Positions 1 through 5,596 are shown, counted from the stretch's first letter. The stretch: DNA of 5,596 nucleotides from Actinomycetes bacterium (GCA_021792075.1 JAJYVK010000126.1:1-5596); one strand, 5' to 3'. Numbers and translations: made by a program. The notes: a model not told the origin generated them from the letters alone.

Positions 1-1
1 G

Positions 2-1240
2 CCGATATCAGCCCTCATGTCAGGAGCAATGATCAAGCTCGGCATCTTCGGCATCATTCAGTTCCTTATCATCGACCTTGGAACCACAAGCCGCTTCATG
101 CCGATAGTTATCTTGGCCGCGGGTGCGATATCGGCTCTTCTGGGGGTTCTCTATGCCCTCATGGAGCACGACCTGAAACGCTTGCTCGCCTACCACAGCA
201 TCGAGAACATCGGGATCATCCTCTTGGGTGTCGGCGTGCTAGGGGTTGGCATCGATTGGAAGCAACCGGCCCTGATCGCCCTGGGACTGACGGCTTCTCT
301 GTTCCATACCTTGAATCACGCGATCTTCAAGTCGCAGCTCTTCTTGGCCGCAGGCGCGGTCGAAAAACACACCGGCACACTGGATGCGGACCATCTTGGG
401 GGGCTGGTTCGAACAATGCCCGGTGTTGCCATCGGCTTTTTAGCCGGATCGATGGCTATTACGGCTCTTCCACCGTTCAACGGATTCGTAAGTGAGTGGC
501 TTACCTTCAGAGGACTATTGGGGCTAGCGGCGCACTCGGGGTGGCTTCTAGCAGCTTACGGACTCGCTCTCGCCATGTCGCTTGGACTCACGGGAGCACT
601 CGCCGGAGTCTGTTTCGTAAAGGCATTCGGAACAATATTTCTAGGAGAGCCACGCCAAAAGGTGGCCCGCGACGCGATTCCGTTGAGCATGACTTCACCC
701 GTTCTCGCTCTTGGCCTGCTCTCGCTTCTGCTCGGAATTCTGCCTCAGCCGCTTCTCCGTCTCGTTTCTCAACTCGACCCCAATGCCGCGCCCCAAAGTC
801 TGGCTCCCGAAAGGCTGCCTCTTTCCCCGGAAACGCTGATTGTCGCCGCTCTACTCTTGGGAGGAACCGCTCTCTTTGTGAAACTCAGCCGAATACGGGA
901 TATAAGAACTGTGCCTCGCTGGTCATGCGGAAGAGTGCCAGACGCCTCAATGCAACTCACCTCCGCCTCGTTCACCAAAGCAATCCGGACCACTTTCGCA
1001 GTCATATATCGGCCGCATCGCAAGCTCGAACAGCTCGGTGGCCACGCACCAGATTTTGCCGAACGCCTGGTATATCGTGGCGGTACGGCACCGATCTGGG
1101 AGCGGCACGTTTACAAGCCGCTCTATCGCTTCGTTTGGAAGGCCTCTCATCTCAGCACCCGGATGCAGGCAGGGCCGGTCCGCCTCTATCTTGCTTACCT
1201 CTTAGGCACAGTTGGACTGATGATAGCCATCATTCACTAA
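2..1240 (+). CDS. hyfB: Hydrogenase-4 component B-like antiporter-type membrane subunit, 5' truncated by window edge
   Basis: This is the C-terminal part (412 residues visible) of a HyfB/NuoL-type subunit, an integral membrane protein of the ion-translocating arm. The reading frame is open to the window edge, and the codons before the ATG at 17 read P-I-S-A-L, which completes the family motif PISALMSG. That ATG is therefore internal and the true start lies upstream. E. coli HyfB is about 670 residues, so roughly 250 are missing. Visible family signatures are the MIK lysine (codon 35-37), the HDLKRLLAY helix around 167-196, HAIFKSQLF with its membrane lysine (329-331), and LPPFNGFVSEW with a glutamate at 494-496. 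These Lys/Glu residues match the charged proton-path positions of NuoL/NuoM-type subunits. After the antiporter core a more polar stretch (about 880-1150, with a WSCG motif as in HyfB) leads to a final hydrophobic helix. It is the first gene seen in the operon and lies 15 bases upstream of hyfC. Some other antiporter-like paralogue is possible but less likely. Confidence 0.9.
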   Translation, partial: PISALMSGAMIKLGIFGIIQFLIIDLGTTSRFMPIVILAAGAISALLGVLYALMEHDLKRLLAYHSIENIGIILLGVGVLGVGIDWKQPALIALGLTASLFHTLNHAIFKSQLFLAAGAVEKHTGTLDADHLGGLVRTMPGVAIGFLAGSMAITALPPFNGFVSEWLTFRGLLGLAAHSGWLLAAYGLALAMSLGLTGALAGVCFVKAFGTIFLGEPRQKVARDAIPLSMTSPVLALGLLSLLLGILPQPLLRLVSQLDPNAAPQSLAPERLPLSPETLIVAALLLGGTALFVKLSRIRDIRTVPRWSCGRVPDASMQLTSASFTKAIRTTFAVIYRPHRKLEQLGGHAPDFAERLVYRGGTAPIWERHVYKPLYRFVWKASHLSTRMQAGPVRLYLAYLLGTVGLMIAIIH

Positions 1241-1255
1241 GGACAGGGAAATCTC

Positions 1256-2170
1256 ATGCAATGGCTCATTCAACTGATCGGCATTGTGGTCATCTTCAGC
1301 TGCTCCCCCCTTCTGTGGGGGATAACCCAGACGGTCAAGGCACGGCTTCAAGGACGACGGGGGCCTTCGATCTGGCAAATGTACCGCATAATCGCAAAGA
1401 ACTGGGGCAAGGAGACCATTGCGCCGGAATTCAGTTCGTTCATATTTCGACTGGCTCCCAGCGTAAGCCTAGCGACGCTTCTCGCAGTCCTTGTAATGAT
1501 CCCGATGTCTGGTCAGGCTCCTTCCGGCTGGCCCCACGACCTTCTGACCGTATTTTTCCTGTTGGCGTTGGAGCGCTTCTGGGTTGGACTAGGCGGGCTC
1601 GACAGCGCCGGCACATTCGGCGGACTCGGTGCCAGCAGGTCCGGCACCATAGGCACCGGAATCGAACCAGCGCTACTGGCGGCATTTGGTATCCTTTGGA
1701 AAGTGAGCGGGGCAAGCGCGATCGAACCTCTCACGAGCTGGGGCAAGGCTGTTCCGGGTGGGGTCTTCGCTTGGACTTTGGCAGCCGCCAGCTTCGCTTT
1801 GATATTTTTGGCCGAGCTGGGGCGACTACCGGTAGACAACCCGGACACTCATCTCGAGCTGACCATGATCCATGAGGCGGCGATCCTGGAGAGCAACGGG
1901 CGGCTGCTGGCGCTTAACCAGATGGCGATGACCTTGAAGCTTGCAGCAGTCGCCGCTCTGGGCTGGGTCATCCTCGGCCCGCATACCTCGTCTCAATGGT
2001 TTAACCTCGGCCTCCTGCTTCTCGAGCTGATCGGAACCTCGATCGCATTGGGATGGGTCGAGAGCCGCTTTACAAAGCTTCGCTACTTTCAGCTGCCGGC
2101 CTACTTGTCGGTTGCAGCCGGAATCGGCATGCTCGGATTCTTATTGGCGTCGGGAGGATTCAATCTGTGA
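1256..2170 (+). CDS. hyfC: Hydrogenase-4 component C-like membrane anchor (NuoH/ND1 family)
   Basis: This 304-residue integral membrane protein is of the HyfC/HycD/NuoH family (E. coli HyfC is about 320). In these complexes the subunit anchors the peripheral electron-transfer arm and forms the start of the ion path. Family motifs are visible in order: KARLQGRRGPSIWQMYR (28-44), the cytoplasmic loop seen in HyfC; GGLDSAGTFGGLGASRSG (113-130); an IEPAL motif with E137, which aligns with a conserved NuoH loop/helix glutamate; and ELGRLPVDNPDTHLELTM continuing to IHEAAILE (187-212), rich in conserved acidic residues. About eight hydrophobic helices are apparent. The start ATG is preceded by AGGGA at 1245-1249, six bases away. 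One oddity is that many HyfC proteins have SREM where this one has SRSG (127-130), losing an acidic residue. It sits between hyfB and hyfE, and its last bases overlap the hyfE start. The family call is firm. Confidence 0.93.
   Translation: MQWLIQLIGIVVIFSCSPLLWGITQTVKARLQGRRGPSIWQMYRIIAKNWGKETIAPEFSSFIFRLAPSVSLATLLAVLVMIPMSGQAPSGWPHDLLTVFFLLALERFWVGLGGLDSAGTFGGLGASRSGTIGTGIEPALLAAFGILWKVSGASAIEPLTSWGKAVPGGVFAWTLAAASFALIFLAELGRLPVDNPDTHLELTMIHEAAILESNGRLLALNQMAMTLKLAAVAALGWVILGPHTSSQWFNLGLLLLELIGTSIALGWVESRFTKLRYFQLPAYLSVAAGIGMLGFLLASGGFNL
2152..2157 (+). promoter_or_regulatory. Ribosome binding site supporting the GTG start of hyfE
   Basis: GGGAGG lies nine bases before the GTG at 2167, inside the last codons of hyfC. 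It supports the GTG as the start in preference to an in-frame ATG at 2053, which would place 38 non-hydrophobic-pattern residues in front and overlap hyfC by over 100 bases. The GTGA overlap with the hyfC stop suggests translational coupling. Confidence 0.6.
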
Positions 2171-2790
2171 CAACCCTTTATCTGGTGTTATTCATCGCTG
2201 CTTTGGGACTGCTATGGACACGAAACATGCGGCTCAGCATCGGCCTACTCGCTCTTGAGGGAGTTCTGCTCAGCATAATGGTCTGGACTTCCGGCTACCT
2301 GTCTTGGACATCTGCCCTCGTCGCCTTGTCGACATTGGCAATCAAGGCGGGCTTGATTCCAGCCGTGTTGTTCAAGATGGTGAGAGCGACGCCGACCGAG
2401 GTCCGCCAAGACCAGTCCCTGCCGCTCTGGGCCTACGGAGCCGCCGTGGTGGTGACGCTTGGGACAGTTCACATAATCTCGCTGTTGGGCCCCAGCCATC
2501 TAATCCAAGATAAAGTGGCGTTCTTCTACTCGCTATCAACGGTCTATCTCGGCATGGTCATGATCGTCGCCCGTCGGCACCTGCTCTCTCAGATTGCAGC
2601 ACTTGTCAGCATCGAGAACGGGCTGGTGCTCCTGGGTGTCTCTTTGGCTGGATCTCTGCCCATCTTAATAGAGTTCGGAATACTGGTTGATTTGGTTATC
2701 GCCGTCACCTTATTGGTCTGGACAGGCCGACGGATACACCGCGAATTTCAGACAACCGACGTGGTCGCGTTGCAGCAGCTGAGGGGGTAG
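2167..2790 (+). CDS. hyfE: Hydrogenase-4 component E-like membrane subunit (NuoK-like)
   Basis: This 207-residue hydrophobic protein is close in length to E. coli HyfE (about 216). It is a membrane-arm subunit related in part to NuoK, which links antiporter-like subunits through buried carboxylates. Six to seven hydrophobic segments are visible. Key residues with numbering from the GTG are E31 in LALEGVLLS, K60 in LAIKAGLIP, E150 in SIENGLVLLG and E169/D175 in IEFGILVDL; the SIENG and EFGILVD motifs in the second half are typical of HyfE. I chose the GTG at 2167 because a good ribosome binding site precedes it, it gives the family length, and the first helix begins immediately (TTLYLVLFIAALGLLW). 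The start codon overlaps the hyfC stop by four bases, and hyfF follows after six bases. The short charged C-terminus is probably cytoplasmic. The family call is good; the contribution of each carboxylate to ion transfer is inferred from NuoK. Confidence 0.88.
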   Translation: MTTLYLVLFIAALGLLWTRNMRLSIGLLALEGVLLSIMVWTSGYLSWTSALVALSTLAIKAGLIPAVLFKMVRATPTEVRQDQSLPLWAYGAAVVVTLGTVHIISLLGPSHLIQDKVAFFYSLSTVYLGMVMIVARRHLLSQIAALVSIENGLVLLGVSLAGSLPILIEFGILVDLVIAVTLLVWTGRRIHREFQTTDVVALQQLRG

Positions 2791-2796
2791 GACCAT

Positions 2797-4110
2797 ATGA
2801 GTTACAGCTGGAGCCTTATGGGCCCGATTGCAATAACGCTCCTTGCAACTACAGTGCTGCGAAGACCAGGCTCGCGCCGGTTCAAATGGATTCAAGCTCT
2901 GGTTGCGGTGAACTTCGTCGCGGTATTCTTCGTCATTTTCCACGGTATCGAGGCAGGCAGCTGGCGTGCAATCTTCATCGCCACGACGAATTTCATAGCT
3001 CTCACCAGTGCATGGGATAGCATTTACTGGCTGAAAGAGCACCCTTCGATTGCTCCCGGCCGCTACTACCTCTGGTGGAGCCTCTTTTGGGGGGCACTTA
3101 TCGTAGTGTCTCTGTCGCAGAATCTGGCGCTCTCCTGGCTGGCCCTTGAGTTCTCGACTCTGTCCTCGGCTGCGCTCATCGTCGAAATGAGCGACCGCCA
3201 CTCCCTAGAGGCCGCCTGGAAATATATGGTAATCGCCTCCGTGGGCTTGATCCTGGGCCTGATTGGAATCGTCTTCGTCTATGCAAGTCTCAGATACCAA
3301 GGACTTTCCTGGTCAACACTTGATTATGGCAATCTTCATGCCCAGTATTCCAATATCGCACCTACAGTTCGGGAACTCGCCACCATCTTCATCGTCACCG
3401 GCTTCGGCACGAAGGCCGGACTCGTTCCATTTCACACCTGGCTGCCGGATGCGCATTCGGAGGCGCCGTCGCCGGTGAGCGGCCTCCTCTCAGGCATTCT
3501 CTTGGGGCTGTCGCTGTTCACGGTTGCCAGATTCATCAATGCGGTTCCTGCCGTTGCAGGCTCCGTCATAAGCGGATCCGAACTACTTATGATCTTCGGA
3601 AGCATCTCCGTCGTCATCGGGTCGCTCGCCTTGCTCGTACAGCACGACCTCAAGAGATTATTGGCCTACTCGTCGATCGAGCAGGTTGGAATCATGGCCG
3701 TCGCGTTGGGCGTGGGATCCCGTGTGGCTCTCGATGCGGCACTAGCACAGTTCGTCTTCCATGCCTTGATAAAGTCGACTCTTTTCTACAGCGCAGGTCA
3801 TCTGACCGTCGGCTACGGAACCAAGAGGATCGACGGCATCACCGACCTCATAGCACGGAGCCGTTTCCAATCATTCCTTTGGGCCGCTGGCATACTCGCC
3901 TTGGCTGGCCTCCCCCCTCTTGGGCTTGCCTACAGCGAATGGTTGATAATCAGCCAATTGTGGATCCATCACGCCTATGGGGTGGTTCTTTTGATCTGTG
4001 GAGGGTTGACATTGACATTCGCAGCACTTACCCACCATCTGATCCGCACCCTCTGGGACTCCTCCCATCTGGGCAGCGAGTACCGGACTTCGCCACAGGG
4101 GGCGATCTGA
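2797..4110 (+). CDS. hyfF: Hydrogenase-4 component F-like antiporter-type membrane subunit (NuoN/NuoM-like)
   Basis: This 437-residue membrane protein with about 13-14 hydrophobic segments is the second antiporter-like subunit of the complex. Motifs in order: E118 in LALEFSTLSSAALIVE, the membrane glutamate of complex I antiporter-like subunits; K206 in GFGTKAGLVPFHTWLPDAHS (202-221), the strongest signature of the family; EAPSPVSGLLSGILLG (222-237); QHDLKRLLAYSSIEQVG (282-298); K326 in HALIKSTLFYSAGH; and LPPLGLAYSEW (372-382) with E381. The position that is a lysine in NuoM helix 8 (AGILLK) is Gly here (G237). The protein is shorter than E. coli HyfF (526), apparently at the C-terminus, where only one helix and a polar tail follow the YSEW segment. 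The start ATG is supported by a GAGGGGG run at 2781-2787. It lies six bases after hyfE and one base before hyfG. It is paralogous to the HyfB-like subunit upstream. The assignment as HyfF rather than a free-standing Mrp or Nuo subunit rests on motifs plus gene order. Confidence 0.9.
   Translation: MSYSWSLMGPIAITLLATTVLRRPGSRRFKWIQALVAVNFVAVFFVIFHGIEAGSWRAIFIATTNFIALTSAWDSIYWLKEHPSIAPGRYYLWWSLFWGALIVVSLSQNLALSWLALEFSTLSSAALIVEMSDRHSLEAAWKYMVIASVGLILGLIGIVFVYASLRYQGLSWSTLDYGNLHAQYSNIAPTVRELATIFIVTGFGTKAGLVPFHTWLPDAHSEAPSPVSGLLSGILLGLSLFTVARFINAVPAVAGSVISGSELLMIFGSISVVIGSLALLVQHDLKRLLAYSSIEQVGIMAVALGVGSRVALDAALAQFVFHALIKSTLFYSAGHLTVGYGTKRIDGITDLIARSRFQSFLWAAGILALAGLPPLGLAYSEWLIISQLWIHHAYGVVLLICGGLTLTFAALTHHLIRTLWDSSHLGSEYRTSPQGAI
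4097..4102 (+). promoter_or_regulatory. Ribosome binding site for hyfG within the end of hyfF
   Basis: AGGGGG lies nine bases before the ATG at 4112 and inside the last codons of hyfF. Only one base separates the hyfF stop from this ATG, so the two genes are probably translationally coupled. It supports 4112 as the hyfG start even though the NuoC-like part is then shorter than in HycE. Confidence 0.5.
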
Positions 4111-4111
4111 A

Positions 4112-5551
4112 ATGGTAAGTTCATGGCAAAAGCAGAACCAGGAGCTGAAAGACGCGAAATACGAGCTTCTAGCGATGACGGCCGACCGTCGTGGAAACCT
4201 AACGACCAGCTGGCTGGATCCAGCCAGCAGCAGCCGCGTATTTTCCAATCTGGAAGTCTCAGACGGGCGTTTCCCCTCACTTGCCGCCGTTCTGCCCGAG
4301 ATCGCCTGGGATGAACGGGAGATCCACGATCTATTCGGCTGGATCCCCACGGGCCACCCAGATCTGAGACCCCTCGTCAGAACACCCCGATGGAGGCAAG
4401 ACTTCTTTCCCATGATGTCTGGAGGGCAAGCTCCAAAATGGCTGGATGTTGAGCCTGATCTCCCTGCCAAAAAGGTGGAAGGAGAAGGCGTGACGATAAT
4501 GAAAGTCGGCCCGACTCACGCAGGAATTATCGAATCGGGCCATTTCGTATTCAGCCTCATAGGGGAAAACATCCTGCACCTGGATGCTCACCTCTTCCAA
4601 AACCACCGAGGAGCTGAAGCTCTCTTGGAAGAGAAGCCGCTGCAACAGGTGGCCCCGCTGGTCACACGAGTCTGTGCCGCCGACACCGTGTCCAATCAAG
4701 CCAATTGGGCATTGGCGCTGGAGCAGCTCGCTGGATTTAAACAGTCCCCCCAGCTGGTAAAAGAACGAATAATTTTGCTCGAGGCAGAACGAGTTCTCAG
4801 CCACCTCAATGATCTGGCTCAGATTCCCGCAGGAGTGGGGTTCCAGGTTGCACACCAGAGAGCACTCGCCATGAAGGAACTTTGGCAGCGTTCACTGAAG
4901 ACCCTCTTCGGCCACCGATTTCTCTTCGACACCATCCGGCCCGGATGGGCGAGATACGCTCCATCTGATACTCTTCTTGCCGATTTGAGTAAGCTGCGCA
5001 GCCTCTGGATTCCATGGAAACAGCTTGTCAGTGGGCATCACGGCTTTGTAAACCGGATGCAGGGAGTCGGAAAAGCCTCTCTGGATCAAGTCATCAGGCT
5101 GGGAGCACAAGGGGTGACGGCGAGGGCTGCTGGCAAGATGTTTGATGCCCGCCAGTCGCTTCCCTGGTACTCCGAGTTCTTCCGGGGTCCGCTGATTCAA
5201 AGCTCTGGCGATGTGCAAGGGCGCTTCAGAGTCCGCCTCGATGAGCTGGAGGCGTCGCTGGAGATGATCGAACAAGCCGCTCTGGGACTGAGCCGTACGA
5301 ACCTCCAAGATCAGAAGTTCACCCCTCCTCTGACTCTCAGTGGACGCGCGGTGACCTTCACGGAGTCTCCGCATGGCATGAACGTTCACGATGTGACCCT
5401 TGAGGATGGAAGGATCACCAGATATCACATGCGGTCCGCAAGTTACAGGAATTGGCCGCTTATGGCTCAAGCCGTGGCGGGATACGGGGTAGCTGATTTC
5501 CCGCTCATAAACAAGAGCTTCGAACTGTGCTACAGCTGCACTGATCGCTGA
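4112..5551 (+). CDS. hyfG: Hydrogenase-4-like large subunit (NuoC-NuoD fusion), NiFe site degenerate
   Basis: This 479-residue protein has the HycE/HyfG architecture: a NuoC-like N-terminal part (about 1-115, signature EREIHDLFGW...GHPDLRPLVR at 68-90) fused to a NuoD / [NiFe]-hydrogenase large-subunit domain (about 126-479, starting at VGPTHAGIIESGHF). It would sit on the membrane arm as the catalytic core and receive electrons from iron-sulfur partners. In HycE the NiFe cofactor is held by RVCGIC and DPCYSC. Here the first motif is RVCAAD (C188, D191) and the second is ELCYSC (C473, C476), so one ligand is lost. The E141 region (ESGHF) resembles the conserved L0 glutamate motif. The PRG motif, whose Arg lies over the active site in hydrogenases, is PHG at 420-422. 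The protein ends at CYSCTDR, without the C-terminal peptide that HycE loses during maturation. These changes argue against H2 chemistry and for an Ehr-like hydrogenase-related complex; the substrate is unknown. The NuoC part is also shorter than in HycE (569 residues in total). Confidence 0.92.
   Translation: MVSSWQKQNQELKDAKYELLAMTADRRGNLTTSWLDPASSSRVFSNLEVSDGRFPSLAAVLPEIAWDEREIHDLFGWIPTGHPDLRPLVRTPRWRQDFFPMMSGGQAPKWLDVEPDLPAKKVEGEGVTIMKVGPTHAGIIESGHFVFSLIGENILHLDAHLFQNHRGAEALLEEKPLQQVAPLVTRVCAADTVSNQANWALALEQLAGFKQSPQLVKERIILLEAERVLSHLNDLAQIPAGVGFQVAHQRALAMKELWQRSLKTLFGHRFLFDTIRPGWARYAPSDTLLADLSKLRSLWIPWKQLVSGHHGFVNRMQGVGKASLDQVIRLGAQGVTARAAGKMFDARQSLPWYSEFFRGPLIQSSGDVQGRFRVRLDELEASLEMIEQAALGLSRTNLQDQKFTPPLTLSGRAVTFTESPHGMNVHDVTLEDGRITRYHMRSASYRNWPLMAQAVAGYGVADFPLINKSFELCYSCTDR
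4209..4228. repeat. 20-base perfect palindrome inside hyfG
   Basis: The 20 bases equal their own reverse complement, centred on GGATCC at 4216-4221. They encode residues around 33-39 of HyfG (SWLDPAS), in a variable part of the NuoC-like domain. In mRNA they could form an eight-pair stem with a four-base loop about 100 bases into the gene. I see no second copy in the window, and chance is a fair explanation. Confidence 0.5.
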
Positions 5552-5552
5552 A

Positions 5553-5558
5553 AAGGAG
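5553..5558 (+). promoter_or_regulatory. Strong ribosome binding site for the gene following hyfG
   Basis: AAGGAG lies six bases before the ATG at 5565 and directly after the hyfG stop (5549-5551). It is the best-matching Shine-Dalgarno sequence in the window, and it shows that a further gene of the same operon begins here. Confidence 0.65.
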
Positions 5559-5564
5559 AAAAGG

Positions 5565-5596
5565 ATGTCAAAATCCATCAAGGCTCTGCAGATCCG
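5565..5596 (+). CDS. Start of the next operon gene, truncated by window edge; probable iron-sulfur subunit
   Basis: Only ten codons and part of an eleventh are present (MSKSIKALQI...), too few to identify the product from sequence. The ATG is 13 bases after the hyfG stop and has a strong AAGGAG at 5553-5558, so it is a real gene start in the same operon. In Hyf/Hyc-type operons the large-subunit gene is followed by hyfH (NuoI-like, two [4Fe-4S] clusters) and/or hyfI (NuoB-like, one [4Fe-4S] cluster). The short basic amphipathic start resembles the N-terminal helix of either type. The assignment is an inference from gene order only. Confidence 0.55.
   Translation, partial: MSKSIKALQI

Noticed and set aside
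17..19. ATG at 17 as the start of the first gene
   Set aside because: The frame is open to the window edge, and the codons before this ATG complete the HyfB motif PISALMSG, so it is an internal methionine.
496..1875. Long open frame (about 459 codons) on the + strand spanning the end of hyfB and start of hyfC
   Set aside because: It overlaps two clearly recognised genes in another frame. Its product is rich in Arg, Ser, Thr and His with no family motif, as expected of an out-of-frame shadow in moderately GC-rich DNA.
2053..2166. ATG at 2053 as the start of hyfE
   Set aside because: It would overlap hyfC by over 100 bases and add 38 residues not typical of HyfE. The GTG at 2167 has a well-placed GGGAGG and gives the family length.
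2710..3201. Antisense open frame of about 163 codons across the hyfE/hyfF junction
   Set aside because: It is a shadow of two good membrane-protein genes, with a polar, motif-free product and no context for a reverse-strand gene.
4112..5551. Annotation as an active [NiFe]-hydrogenase / formate hydrogenlyase large subunit
   Set aside because: The missing L1 cysteine, the altered PRG and DPC motifs and the lack of a maturation peptide make standard H2 catalysis unlikely.
2..5551. Respiratory complex I (nuo) operon or Mrp Na+/H+ antiporter operon
   Set aside because: The order B-C-E-F followed by a NuoC-NuoD fusion that keeps a hydrogenase-type CYSCTDR end is specific to Hyf/Hyc-type complexes. 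Complex I NuoD lacks these cysteines, and Mrp operons lack NuoH- and NuoCD-like genes.
4892..5581. Antisense open frame of about 229 codons opposite hyfG
   Set aside because: It lies wholly opposite the conserved C-terminal half of the large subunit, has no recognisable motif and no convincing ribosome binding site.

Overview
The window is a densely packed, single-strand (+) segment of a bacterial operon for a membrane-bound, complex I-like enzyme of the hydrogenase-4 / formate-hydrogenlyase (Hyf/Hyc, group 4) family. It holds five recognisable subunits in the order hyfB (3' part), hyfC, hyfE, hyfF and hyfG, followed by the first codons of a sixth gene cut by the window edge. There are no RNA genes, mobile elements, CRISPR arrays, promoters or terminators that I can support. 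The longest gap between genes is 15 bases, so the genes are very probably co-transcribed from a promoter upstream of the window.

Layout: 1-1240 is the C-terminal two thirds of a HyfB/NuoL-type antiporter-like subunit. 1256-2170 is a HyfC/NuoH-type membrane anchor. 2167-2790 is a HyfE (NuoK-like) membrane protein starting at a GTG that overlaps the hyfC stop. 2797-4110 is a HyfF (NuoN/NuoM-like) antiporter-like subunit. 4112-5551 is a HyfG/HycE-type large subunit with a NuoC-like N-terminus fused to a NuoD / [NiFe]-hydrogenase large-subunit domain. From 5565 an unidentified partner starts, presumably one of the iron-sulfur subunits (NuoB-like HyfI or NuoI-like HyfH). Together the membrane subunits would form an ion-translocating arm driven by electron transfer in the HyfG-centred peripheral arm.

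The main point of interest is that the large subunit does not look like a working [NiFe]-hydrogenase. The N-terminal CxxC motif reads C188-A-A-D191, so one of the four NiFe-ligating cysteines is Asp, while the C-terminal motif keeps both cysteines (C473, C476). The protein stops exactly at the ...CTDR position where HycE-type precursors are cleaved by a maturation protease, so there is no C-terminal peptide to remove. Two further active-site motifs are changed (PRG to PHG, DPC to ELC). This places the operon among the energy-converting hydrogenase-related (Ehr-like) complexes that keep the architecture but probably catalyse another redox reaction. Three of four cysteines plus an Asp at the fourth position is a distinctive intermediate state.

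Organism: GC content looks to be in the mid-50s percent by eye, codon use is unremarkable, and all genes are intact. This fits a free-living bacterium, but the window does not allow a confident taxon, and I see no sign of recent transfer.
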